Part shown: positions 1 through 5,716 of the stretch, piece by piece
Layout: every line of letters starts with the position of its first letter
Position numbering within the stretch: position 1 is the first letter of the stretch
From: JBBDIO01 sp040880365
GTDB lineage: Bacteria > Chloroflexota > Anaerolineae > Caldilineales > Caldilineaceae
Direction of reading: 5' to 3'
Assembly: GCA_040880365.1 (NCBI GenBank)
Contig: JBBDIO010000047.1
Coordinates: 1 to 7,903, forward strand
DNA: 7,903 bases
Made by a program: the position numbers and the translations under genes
The notes under the pieces: generated by a model
The model's database searches: none
What the model was told of the DNA's origin: nothing
Seen by the model: the letters and a program-made list of their open reading frames with translations, nothing else

Positions 1-15
1 TCGCCCCGACCACAG

Positions 16-59
16 ACCGCATGACCCGGCTTTTTGTCGGGTTGTGCGGTTTTTTATTG
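16..59 (+). terminator. Rho-independent terminator of an upstream off-window gene
   Basis: An inverted repeat (16-30 with 36-50) forms a stem of about 15 bp, including a few G-T wobbles, around a TTTTT loop. A T-rich tract at 51-59 follows immediately. The T tract lies only on the + side, so it should terminate + strand transcription entering from the left edge. No gene precedes it inside the window. Confidence 0.88.
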
Positions 60-85
60 TACTTTCCAGGCTATCAGCACGGCTG

Positions 86-109
86 TCAATCCACATCTCA
101 ATCCACATC
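86..109. repeat. Perfect 12-bp tandem duplication
   Basis: TCAATCCACATC occurs at 86-97 and again at 98-109 with no spacer and no mismatch. It lies in the non-coding gap between the terminator at the left edge and the lipoprotein gene. No protein or RNA role is apparent. It is one of several short tandem duplications in the gaps of this window. Confidence 0.85.
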
Positions 110-176
110 CTGGTCTAGCGCGCGCCAACAGTGCAGTCAGTTTGTAGATAACGACCGGAGCGCCCAGATGACCGTA

Positions 177-196
177 GACAATCCGAGACAATCCGG
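177..196. repeat. 10-bp tandem duplication
   Basis: GACAATCCGA (177-186) is followed directly by GACAATCCGG (187-196), differing only in the last base. It is non-coding. The gap of about 285 nt before the lipoprotein gene holds this repeat, the 12-bp and 16-bp repeats and one promoter. I see nothing else in it. Confidence 0.75.
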
Positions 197-211
197 TGCG
201 GGGTTTGTCTA

Positions 212-258
212 TAGATGCTCAAAGCCGTAGATGCTCAAAGCCGTAGATGCCCAAAGCT
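212..258. repeat. 16-bp tandem repeat, three units
   Basis: The unit TAGATGCTCAAAGCCG occurs at 212-227 and 228-243. A third, slightly diverged copy lies at 244-258, with T to C at one position and a changed end. The array sits about 12 bp upstream of the predicted -35 box of the lipoprotein promoter, so copy number could affect upstream promoter contacts. That effect is inference; the repeat itself is plain in the sequence. Confidence 0.88.
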
Positions 259-269
259 ACAGTCGCAAG

Positions 270-298
270 TGGAAATGTAGCCCCAACAAAGCTATAAT
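270..298 (+). promoter_or_regulatory. Sigma70-type promoter for the lipoprotein gene
   Basis: A perfect -10 hexamer TATAAT (293-298) lies 17 bp downstream of a weak -35, TGGAAA (270-275, 4 of 6 matches). Transcription would start near 305, giving a leader of about 40 nt that carries GGAG (336-339) before the ATG at 345. Confidence 0.6.
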
Positions 299-344
299 TT
301 CAATGAATTTCCGAAACATTTCTCAACTTGCGATTGGAGCCGAT

Positions 345-983
345 ATGAATAGATTCAGAGTCGTTACGTTTGTGATGTTGACCAGCGTGGTATGGTTGGC
401 GGCGTGCGCACCGATTACCGCGCCGCCCTCCACTTCGGCGCCCGCGGCCACACCCACCGAAGCAGCGGAAGCCGAAGTAGAGTTCACAGTGATTGATACG
501 GCAGACTTTGATTTTACAGACGCGCCCTATTACAAAAAATGCGCGATTGTATCTGCCCGCGCGGCGATGGCAGGCGAAACGATAGAAACTGTGGTAGATG
601 GCTTAACCGAAACTGTGAATGTCGCCAACGATGGGGATTATGTAGTGAGCAATCCCGGCGGCGAAGAGTATATTGTCGAGAAAGACCGTTTTGAAAGCCG
701 CTACACGCTCATCGAAGCAACCGAAAACCAGTTTCTGCCCACCGGCGCGCCGGTGCAGATTATCGAACTCGATCAGAATGTGGAATTCGAAGCGCCCTGG
801 GGCGAAACCCAATACATTCTCGCGGGCGGTTTCCTGATCTTCAATGTAGATGAAGTTTATGGCATTCAGCGCCAGGAGTTTTTGGATACTTATGCCCCGT
901 CCAATGCAGAGGGGCAATTTGTAGACGAAGCGGGCAACCCAATTGACACGCTGGATGTACAATGCGCAGCCAATCAGCCCTAG
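345..983 (+). CDS. Putative exported lipoprotein with two internal GDYVV-like repeats
   Basis: The 212-residue product starts with a short lipoprotein signal: Arg3 and Arg5, a hydrophobic stretch at about 6-20, then the lipobox L18-A-A-C21, so Cys21 should be lipidated after export. A Pro/Ala/Thr/Ser linker (22-44) follows. I chose the ATG at 345 because it has GGAG five bases upstream and gives the signal peptide; an in-frame ATG at 231 would bury the signal. The C-terminal part contains two similar segments, about 95-124 (GDYVV, then GEEYIV, then RFESRY) and 157-186 (AGGFLIF, then EVYGI, then EFLDTY). The pattern resembles a small module that I recall from phage and bacterial proteins of unknown function. 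Cys66 and Cys207 could form a disulfide outside the membrane. No enzyme motif is visible. The gene stands alone and converges on the acetyltransferase gene. Confidence 0.72.
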   Translation: MNRFRVVTFVMLTSVVWLAACAPITAPPSTSAPAATPTEAAEAEVEFTVIDTADFDFTDAPYYKKCAIVSARAAMAGETIETVVDGLTETVNVANDGDYVVSNPGGEEYIVEKDRFESRYTLIEATENQFLPTGAPVQIIELDQNVEFEAPWGETQYILAGGFLIFNVDEVYGIQRQEFLDTYAPSNAEGQFVDEAGNPIDTLDVQCAANQP

Positions 984-990
984 ACAGTCT

Positions 991-1019
991 CTACACCCCT
1001 CTACACCCTCTCTACACCT
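991..1019. repeat. Short tandem repeat CTACACC(C)CT between convergent genes
   Basis: Three consecutive copies of a CTACACC-led unit of 10-11 bp run from 991 to 1019. They lie in the small gap between the lipoprotein stop (983) and the acetyltransferase stop (1012-1014, - strand) and reach into the 3' end of the acetyltransferase gene. No T-tailed hairpin is seen here, so neither convergent gene has an obvious intrinsic terminator. Confidence 0.65.
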
Positions 1020-1455
1020 GAGGCGGCAACTGTTTGCACAATGCCAGGTCGTAATCGGCATAGCCCAGGCCACGATAGAGCGCCAGCGCGGGCTGGTTAT
1101 CGAAGCCGGTGAGGATGAACAACTGATCCGCGCCGGCTTCGATTGCCATTTGCTCGGCATAGCGCACCAGCGCCCGCCCCACCCCGCGTCCCCGATAGGC
1201 CGGTTCCACATACAGTTCGGTCAATTCGGCATAGGGTTCGGGATAGAAGATACACGGCACGATGCGCAGCGCGGCAAAGCCCGCCACACAGCCACCCATT
1301 TCGGCCAATAGGGGCGTTTCTACCCGCCGGGGATCTTGCAGCCGTTGCGCAAGCTGCCCCGGCGGTTCTTCCTCGCCGTTGAAAAGACTGTTCAGTCGCA
1401 CCAGTTCGGGCGCATCCTGCGCCGTTGCCGCGCGAATCGAGATTCCGTGCGCCAT
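1012..1455 (-). CDS. GNAT-family N-acetyltransferase
   Basis: The product is a 147-residue single-domain GNAT enzyme, the usual length for the family. These enzymes transfer an acetyl group from acetyl-CoA to an amine on a small molecule or protein; the substrate cannot be read from sequence. The N-terminus (ISIRAATAQDAPEL, about 5-18) is the typical first strand and helix. The acetyl-CoA pyrophosphate loop is clear at 80-96: ELYVEP followed by YRGRGVGRAL, matching Q/RxxGxG/A. The late motif with N120 and the A-L-x-L-Y-R-x-L-G-Y run (123-132) is also typical. The start has GGAGAAGG seven bases upstream. It lies 164 nt downstream of the dipeptidase gene on the same strand, with a possible weak promoter of its own, so co-transcription is possible but not required. 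Confidence 0.88.
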   Translation of the reverse strand: MAHGISIRAATAQDAPELVRLNSLFNGEEEPPGQLAQRLQDPRRVETPLLAEMGGCVAGFAALRIVPCIFYPEPYAELTELYVEPAYRGRGVGRALVRYAEQMAIEAGADQLFILTGFDNQPALALYRGLGYADYDLALCKQLPPQV

Positions 1456-1512
1456 CCGAAAACCTTCTCCCTCTGTACAAATCGCCTACTCACCCAATTC
1501 GCCAAGCACGCG

Positions 1513-1541
1513 TATATACTTTTCTATCTCTCCACCAACAA
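1513..1541 (-). promoter_or_regulatory. Possible weak promoter for the GNAT gene
   Basis: On the - strand, TTGTTG (1536-1541) is separated by 17 bp from TATATA (1513-1518). The matches to consensus are modest (3 of 6 and 4 of 6) but the spacing is ideal. It lies about 58 nt upstream of the acetyltransferase ATG. The rest of the 1456-1619 gap is AT-richer than the genes and holds no other clear signal. Confidence 0.3.
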
Positions 1542-1619
1542 GCATACATCCATTTTGGCCGCCAGTGACACCCAAATTGGACACCGACTTGGGGCATCCG
1601 ATTCGGGACATCAAATTGG

Positions 1620-2708
1620 CTACGTGCCCCATGTGGTTTTGAGCACACGCAGCCAGTTTCGATAGGCAATCTGGTGCAATTCATCTTCGCTATAGCCCGC
1701 TTGGCGCAGCGCATCCAGCAAATTGGGCAGGCCCGTCACATCGTGAATCGGCGCAGGCATGACCGCGCCGTCAAAATCGGAACCCAGCCCCACATGGTCG
1801 ATCCCCATCCGCTCTACCATATAGTCCATGTGGCGCACCAGCGTCGCCAACTCGGTATCGGGATCGGCGCGCCCGTCTTCGCGCAAAAATGCGCAGTGAA
1901 AATTCAGCCCCACAATGCCATTCGACGCCTTGACCGCGTCTAGCTGGCGGTCGGTGAGATTGCGCGCCGAATTGCTCAACGCGTGGACATTGGAATGGCT
2001 GGCAGCCAGGGGCGCGCTGCTCAATTCCGCCACATCCCAAAAGCCTTTTTCATTGAGATGGGAAAGGTCGATCAGAATGCCCAGATCATTGCAGGCGCGC
2101 ACCAATGCCTTGCCCGCCGCGGTGAGTCCGGGGCCGATATCGGGCGACTGGGGAAAGCTGAACGGCACGCCGTGGGCAAAAATGTTGTTGCGACTCCACG
2201 TCAGCCCCAGCGAACGCAGACCCGCGGCATAGAGCACCTCCAGCGCATTGAGATCGGCGTCAATCGCCTCGGCGCCCTCAATGTGAAAGACCATCGCAAA
2301 GCGTCCCTCGGCCAGGGCGGCGTCCAGTTCTGCGCCGGTGCGCACCACCTTCACCTGCTCGGCGTTTTCCCGTTCCAGTCGCAAGAGCAATGCCGCCATT
2401 GCCAGCGTTTCGGCCAGAGCATGGGACTGCTCGACGGGCGCGCCCATGGGCAACGAATAGCCGCCCGTAGCATCCACCGTAGTGCCGGGGAACTTGTCGG
2501 CATCGGCCGTGGGCGCGGCCTCTGAGCGCGTAAAAATGGCGAACAGCCCGCCCGCCAGATTGCCCGCCTGGGCGCGGGGAAAATCGATGTGTCCATACTC
2601 GCTTTGGGTAAAAAATGCACGTTGCGCGCCGGTGCGTGGCGCATAAAGCGAAAGCAGCGTATCGTTGTGTCCATCGAATACGGGGATGGCATTGGCCGTG
2701 GGCGACAT
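1620..2708 (-). CDS. Membrane dipeptidase (renal dipeptidase family, peptidase M19)
   Basis: The 362-residue product is an M19 amidohydrolase-fold dipeptidase. Such enzymes use two zinc ions to hydrolyse dipeptides, often including L-D substrates. The metal site is complete: H14-x-D16 in FDGHND, bridging E144 in FHIEGAE, H217 in IDLSH and H238 in ASHSN. The family motif RNLTD (249-253) and the GSDFDG segment (309-314, with D311 at the substrate/catalytic position) are also intact. No signal peptide or membrane helix is seen, so despite the family name it is probably cytoplasmic, as in many bacteria. I chose the ATG at 2708 because AGAAAGG lies nine bases upstream and the protein then begins just before the first strand. 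A TTG at 2756 would add 16 residues without a ribosome site. It is divergent from the small membrane protein at 3007. No convincing promoter was found. Confidence 0.93.
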   Translation of the reverse strand: MSPTANAIPVFDGHNDTLLSLYAPRTGAQRAFFTQSEYGHIDFPRAQAGNLAGGLFAIFTRSEAAPTADADKFPGTTVDATGGYSLPMGAPVEQSHALAETLAMAALLLRLERENAEQVKVVRTGAELDAALAEGRFAMVFHIEGAEAIDADLNALEVLYAAGLRSLGLTWSRNNIFAHGVPFSFPQSPDIGPGLTAAGKALVRACNDLGILIDLSHLNEKGFWDVAELSSAPLAASHSNVHALSNSARNLTDRQLDAVKASNGIVGLNFHCAFLREDGRADPDTELATLVRHMDYMVERMGIDHVGLGSDFDGAVMPAPIHDVTGLPNLLDALRQAGYSEDELHQIAYRNWLRVLKTTWGT

Positions 2709-2751
2709 GGGGCGAGACCTTTCTGGGCAATAAATTTCAGAAATAAGTGTT

Positions 2752-2817
2752 GGCAACAGAGTTCGGCAACAGGTTTCAGCAATCAGACACGGCTACCAGC
2801 CGGCAGAAATCAGACAC
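2752..2817. repeat. Degenerate short repeats in the dipeptidase upstream gap
   Basis: GGCAACAG occurs at 2752-2759 and 2765-2772 (13-bp period), and AATCAGACAC at 2781-2790 and 2808-2817 (27-bp period). These fill much of the 298-nt divergent gap 2709-3006. Apart from them and the promoter/repeat cluster at 2898-2963, I see nothing in that gap. Confidence 0.5.
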
Positions 2818-2897
2818 CGAACCCCAGACACACGACATCTACCGCCGGTCTGTCTATTCTCAGAGTGTATACGATGGTGCGTGGCTGGGGAAATGAT

Positions 2898-2926
2898 TTG
2901 ATCCCACGGGCGCGCCACGGTATAAT
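2898..2926 (+). promoter_or_regulatory. Sigma70-type promoter for the 92-residue membrane protein
   Basis: TTGATC (2898-2903, 4 of 6) and a perfect TATAAT (2921-2926) are separated by exactly 17 bp. Transcription would begin near 2933, about 74 nt before the ATG at 3007. The -10 box is the first of three repeated copies; the second and third lack a -35 at correct spacing. Confidence 0.65.
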
Positions 2927-2963
2927 TCACCAAGGTATAATTCGTCAAAGAATAATTCGCCTG
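2919..2963. repeat. 15-bp tandem repeat triplicating a -10 box
   Basis: GGTATAATTCACCAA (2919-2933), GGTATAATTCGTCAA (2934-2948) and AGAATAATTCGCCTG (2949-2963) are head-to-tail copies. They place TATAAT, TATAAT and AATAAT at 15-bp intervals. Only the first copy has a -35 element 17 bp upstream. The later copies fall in the initially transcribed region or could act as alternative or pause-inducing -10-like sites. Confidence 0.85.
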
Positions 2964-3006
2964 CGTTTTCTTGGAGTATGCTCAACAACGAAAAAGGTTT
3001 ATCAAA

Positions 3007-3285
3007 ATGGCAAGTGGAAAAAAGCGGACACGGCGCAACCCGGCCGGCAATCCCGGCACACGCGTTAATCGCCCCGTCCCCGCGGCGATGGAGACACCCG
3101 TAGCTCAATCTAATCTGCAAAGTTCTCCCGCCCCGACCAGCGGCAGCCCCGACACGCCCACTCGCCGCAGCGATGCGGTCGATTGGAATAATGAATATAG
3201 CTATGTGATTGGCGATCTCAAACAGATGGCAGTGGTCACAGTGAGTCTGTTTGCCGTCATGATTGCCATCGGCTTCATCATCTAG
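3007..3285 (+). CDS. Small basic protein with a C-terminal membrane helix (unknown function)
   Basis: I do not recognise this 92-residue protein. The first 20 or so residues are very basic (MASGKKRTRRNP). A Pro/Ser/Thr-rich, probably disordered stretch runs to about residue 65. A short motif, DWNNEYSYVIGDLKQM (about 69-84), leads straight into one hydrophobic helix ending at the extreme C-terminus (about 75-92, VTVSLFAVMIAIGFII). This is the layout of a tail-anchored protein with its basic region facing the cytoplasm. The start at 3007 has AAAAAGG nine bases upstream; the longer reading from a TTG at 2971 adds only a short basic extension. It has its own promoter and terminator, so it is probably monocistronic. 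Its stop codon lies inside a 15-bp tandem duplication. Confidence 0.72.
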   Translation: MASGKKRTRRNPAGNPGTRVNRPVPAAMETPVAQSNLQSSPAPTSGSPDTPTRRSDAVDWNNEYSYVIGDLKQMAVVTVSLFAVMIAIGFII

Positions 3286-3309
3286 GCCCACTTTATCTAG
3301 GCACGCTTT
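3280..3309. repeat. 15-bp tandem duplication over a stop codon
   Basis: ATCTAGGCCCACTTT (3280-3294) is followed directly by ATCTAGGCACGCTTT (3295-3309), with two mismatches. The first copy contains the TAG stop (3283-3285) of the 92-residue protein gene, so the duplication created a second TAG 15 bp downstream in the same frame. Confidence 0.75.
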
Positions 3310-3369
3310 GCCCAACCGGCGAAGAACATAGGCGGGCACACGGTGCCGAGTTCGGCGAATTTGCAAGCG

Positions 3370-3411
3370 CACTTATCCGGACAATTGCCAGTGCAATTAG
3401 TGGGATAAGTG
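3370..3411 (+). other. Two-tier imperfect hairpin in a 3' untranslated region
   Basis: CACTTATCC (3370-3378) pairs perfectly with GGATAAGTG (3403-3411). Inside it, AATTGC (3383-3388) pairs with GCAATT (3393-3398) around a CAGT loop, with a 4 by 4 internal loop between the tiers. It lies 85 nt after the small membrane protein gene and 40 nt before its terminator. It could be a 3' UTR structure or part of a small RNA. I found no dedicated promoter between 3286 and 3370. Confidence 0.55.
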
Positions 3412-3450
3412 TCGGGGCATTACCGGGGCAATTGAATGGTTGAACGAAGG

Positions 3451-3479
3451 GACGTGCAATTTCGGCACGTCTTTTTTTT
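3451..3479 (+). terminator. Rho-independent terminator
   Basis: GACGTGC (3451-3457) pairs with GCACGTC (3465-3471) around a 7-nt loop and is followed by eight T residues (3472-3479). It should end the transcript of the 3007-3285 gene, leaving a 3' UTR of about 185 nt. No A tract lies on its left, so it is unlikely to serve the convergent - strand gene that ends at 3521. Confidence 0.92.
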
Positions 3480-3520
3480 GTGCACGCCCGCCCAACGCCC
3501 TCTTGAAAGGGAAACCAGTC

Positions 3521-4297
3521 CTAGCGCGGGGCGCGCCCCCACCCAATGTGGGGCATGGCGCGGGGCAGAGCCGTGGGCGCCGCAATGATCTGGGCAATGG
3601 CATGGAGCACCCAACACAGCCAAAAATTGAGGGTATAGAAAAAAAGCACGCTGGTGCAGACCAGAATCACCAGTTGGAAGATGGAATGGGCAAAGCTAAG
3701 CCGCCGCGCCAGCACTTCGACCAGGACCAGAGCTGCGGCCAGCCAGACTGCCCAATAGCCGGGAACTTCCGGCGGGGTGGGCAGGGTCAGGCTCATTTCC
3801 CAAATGGCCCCGCGCAGAAACACCCACTGGAATTCACGCACACCGGCAATTGCCATGGTCGCCAGCAGCGACTGTCGCACCGGCAACTGTGTTGCACCGC
3901 CCGCCCCACCAGAGACAGATGCAGCCCCGACAGGCGCATTGCCCGCATGTGCATGACCGGCGCGGCCCCGCTGCTGTTTCTCCCACGGGTCCGGCAGATC
4001 CACAGTCGCCCGCACCAGAATCAACAATAACGTTACGGCAAACATGAGGATCAGACCAATGCTCAGGCCCGCATTCCAATCCAGCCGATTCAGACCCATG
4101 AGGCGCGGCGAAAGCCCGCCCAGGAGCAAGCCCAGATAGGGAATCAGAACGCGGTGCGCAGCCCAGACCATGCGCCAGCGCAAACGTGTCCAGCGGCGCT
4201 CGGCATAGAGCACGACCAAGCTGCCCACCAGGCTCGCCAACAGCCAGAATCCGGGCGTATAGACCGATATTTGATTTAATGCCCATTCACCGAACAT
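3521..4297 (-). CDS. Multi-pass membrane protein, remote CPBP-protease-like
   Basis: The 258-residue product is an integral membrane protein with about six hydrophobic segments (near 16-32, 50-66, 78-96, 143-152/158-170, 182-197 and 205-240). A Gly/Ala/His-rich loop at about 108-136 splits it in half. The C-terminal half has three traits that recall CPBP (Abi) intramembrane metalloproteases: REFQWVFLRG (154-163) where EExxxR is expected, LSFAHS (200-205) where FxxxH is expected, and NFWLCWVLHAIAQ (224-236) with H232 in place of the last metal ligand. The first motif has only one Glu at a shifted spacing, so activity is uncertain and the similarity may be convergent. The ATG at 4297 is preferred over a GTG at 4333 because GGAG lies six bases upstream. 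It is monocistronic and has a plausible extended -10 promoter. Confidence 0.75.
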   Translation of the reverse strand: MFGEWALNQISVYTPGFWLLASLVGSLVVLYAERRWTRLRWRMVWAAHRVLIPYLGLLLGGLSPRLMGLNRLDWNAGLSIGLILMFAVTLLLILVRATVDLPDPWEKQQRGRAGHAHAGNAPVGAASVSGGAGGATQLPVRQSLLATMAIAGVREFQWVFLRGAIWEMSLTLPTPPEVPGYWAVWLAAALVLVEVLARRLSFAHSIFQLVILVCTSVLFFYTLNFWLCWVLHAIAQIIAAPTALPRAMPHIGWGRAPR

Positions 4298-4348
4298 AAT
4301 AAGCTCCGCCGGATCGCTCTGAACCAGACACACAGGACGTCGGGCTAG

Positions 4349-4379
4349 ATTCTAGCAGATGGGCGGGATATGCCGCCAA
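4349..4379 (-). promoter_or_regulatory. Extended -10 promoter with overlapping palindrome
   Basis: On the - strand, TGC plus TAGAAT (4349-4357) forms an extended -10 box, with TTGGCG (4374-4379) 19 bp upstream as a poor -35. The 13-bp perfect palindrome GCTAGATTCTAGC (4344-4356) overlaps the -10 box and could be an operator. Expected initiation near 4342 leaves a leader of about 45 nt to the membrane protein ATG. Promoter and operator are inference; the palindrome is direct. Confidence 0.42.
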
Positions 4380-4423
4380 ATTGACCACAGCTGTACAAAT
4401 ACCGCCGCGGGCAGGACCACATT

Positions 4424-4460
4424 CCGGCACAGCGCCCTGTGCCGGGGGGCGTTGCCCCCC
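4424..4460. repeat. Pair of adjoining GC-rich palindromic hairpins (REP-like)
   Basis: CCGGCACAG (4424-4432) and CTGTGCCGG (4437-4445) form a perfect 9-bp stem with a CGCC loop. GGGGGGC (4444-4450) and GCCCCCC (4454-4460) form a perfect 7-bp stem with a GTT loop. The two share bases 4444-4445. No T tract follows, so this is not a standard terminator. It sits 36 nt upstream of the 68-residue protein gene, in the divergent gap 4298-4496. It may be a repetitive extragenic palindrome or a leader structure. Confidence 0.6.
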
Positions 4461-4496
4461 AGGTATTGTCGGCGCGGCAGATATGAACAGGTATGT

Positions 4497-4703
4497 ATGG
4501 ATTTGCGTAGAGTTATTATCCTATTAGTGTTGCTGGCGTTGATCGTCATCTTCAAGCCGGTGGGCGTCTATGAATATTTTCAGCGCATCTGGCAACGCCG
4601 CGAGCTGATTGTCGGAACACTCTTTACCATCATCGTACTCTATCTGGCCTATGGGGTATATACCATGTACCAGGAAAATATGCTGGATTGGCTACTAGAA
4701 TAG
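4497..4703 (+). CDS. Small double-helix membrane protein (unknown function)
   Basis: The 68-residue protein has two hydrophobic helices, about 6-19 (VIILLVLLALIVIF) and 38-54 (IVGTLFTIIVLYLAYG). They are joined by a charged/aromatic segment (YEYFQRIWQRRE, 25-36), and a short acidic tail ends the protein. Arg4, Arg5 and the basic linker do not give a clear topology. I do not recognise a family. The ATG at 4497 is in frame with a long upstream reading that has no ribosome site; AGG at 4489-4491 is a weak site five bases before this ATG. The stop is 14 nt before the dehydratase ATG on the same strand, so the two are almost certainly co-transcribed. I found no convincing promoter for the pair. 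Confidence 0.68.
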   Translation: MDLRRVIILLVLLALIVIFKPVGVYEYFQRIWQRRELIVGTLFTIIVLYLAYGVYTMYQENMLDWLLE

Positions 4704-4717
4704 AAGCAGGAGCAGCC

Positions 4718-5716
4718 ATGCAGGTTCCCACGCAGATTCCCACATTGGCCGAAATCGAAGCAACGCGAGCACGCCTGGGCGATATGATCCAGGAGACGCC
4801 GGTCTGGCGCTGGACCGAGCCGGACATCCGCGCCGCGGTGGGCGATTCGACCGAGATTATGCTCAAGCTGGAGCTTTTTCAACGCACAGGCTCGTTCAAA
4901 CCGCGCGGCGCGCTGGCGGTCATGCTGGATATGGATGCCGCGACGCTGGCCCGCGGGGTAACTGCGGTCAGCGCGGGCAACCATGCGATTGCCGTCGCCT
5001 TTGCCGCCAGGTTGCTGGGCGCCACCGCCAAAGTCGTCATGCCCAAAACCGCCAGCCCCATTCGCGTCGACCGCTGCCGCGCCTATGGGGCAGAAGTTGT
5101 GCTGGTCGATGACGTGCAAGCCGCATTTGCCAAGGTCGAACAAATCCAGGCCGAAGAAGCGCGGGCCTTTGTCCATCCCTTCGAAGGCCCTCTCACCGCG
5201 TTGGGCACGGCCACCATCGGGCTGGAATTCTGTCGCCAGGCGCCCGATCTGGATGCGTTTATCATTCCCATCGGCGGCGGCGGGCTGATCGCCGGCATGG
5301 CGACGGCCATCAAAGCCGTGCAGCCCCACAGCCTGGTCTTTGGCGTAGAACCCGAAGGCGCAGACAGTATGCGCCGCAGCCTGGCCGCGGGCAGCCCCCA
5401 ATCGCTGGACAAAGTCTCCACCATCGCCGACAGCCTGGGCGCGCCCCACGCCGCGCCCTACAGCTTCGAACTCGTCCGCCGCGCCGTAGACGACGTTGTG
5501 CTGGTCTCCGATCATCAGATGCAACAGGCGATGGCGCTGCTTTTCAATTCGATGAAACTGGCGACCGAACCCGCCGGCGCGGCCGCAACGGCGGCCCTGT
5601 GTGGGCCATTGCGCAAACAACTCGCGGGCAAACGCGTGGGCATCATCGTCTGTGGCTCCAATCTGGATATTGATACCTTTGCCAAACATGTACAGGCAGG
5701 GCAGACACCCGCCTGA
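4718..5716 (+). CDS. PLP-dependent threonine/serine dehydratase (catabolic type)
   Basis: The 332-residue product is a fold-type II PLP enzyme of the threonine dehydratase/serine racemase group. It probably converts L-threonine to 2-oxobutanoate and ammonia, or L-serine to pyruvate. The Schiff-base lysine is K61 in GSFKPRGA; S85-x-G-N-H89 is the substrate/cofactor asparagine loop; G186-G-G-G189 binds the PLP phosphate; E284-P-A-G and C312-G-S-N close the cofactor site. It ends at residue 332 with no ACT-type regulatory domain, as in TdcB-like catabolic enzymes (about 330 residues) and unlike biosynthetic IlvA, so isoleucine feedback is not expected. Threonine versus serine or racemase activity cannot be settled from sequence. 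The ATG at 4718 has AGGAG five to six bases upstream. It is the second gene after the 68-residue membrane protein, and its stop codon abuts a MITE-like element. Confidence 0.9.
   Translation: MQVPTQIPTLAEIEATRARLGDMIQETPVWRWTEPDIRAAVGDSTEIMLKLELFQRTGSFKPRGALAVMLDMDAATLARGVTAVSAGNHAIAVAFAARLLGATAKVVMPKTASPIRVDRCRAYGAEVVLVDDVQAAFAKVEQIQAEEARAFVHPFEGPLTALGTATIGLEFCRQAPDLDAFIIPIGGGGLIAGMATAIKAVQPHSLVFGVEPEGADSMRRSLAAGSPQSLDKVSTIADSLGAPHAAPYSFELVRRAVDDVVLVSDHQMQQAMALLFNSMKLATEPAGAAATAALCGPLRKQLAGKRVGIIVCGSNLDIDTFAKHVQAGQTPA

Noticed and set aside
21..230. Short + strand reading of 69 codons over the left terminator and repeats
   Set aside because: It begins inside the terminator stem, has no ribosome site, and its sequence is set by tandem repeats.
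603..1211. Long - strand reading opposite the lipoprotein gene
   Set aside because: It overlaps the lipoprotein and acetyltransferase genes in other frames, shows no domain, and has no start signal.
2729..2756. Possible - strand promoter TTGCCA / TTTATT for the dipeptidase
   Set aside because: Initiation would fall inside the AGAAAGG ribosome site, removing it from the mRNA, so the match is probably chance.
2919..2963. CRISPR-like or iteron array
   Set aside because: The units are only 15 bp, contiguous without spacers and few in number; they fit slippage duplication better.
3528..3539. 12-bp GC palindrome GGGGCGCGCCCC
   Set aside because: It lies within the 3' end of the membrane protein gene and is easily explained by GC-rich codons.
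4381..4409. TTGACC as a -35 box for the 4497 operon
   Set aside because: No -10-like hexamer lies at 16-19 bp; the sequence at the right spacing is GC-rich.
4649..5689. 346-codon - strand reading antisense to the dehydratase
   Set aside because: It is a shadow of the well-supported PLP enzyme; high GC third positions leave the opposite strand open.
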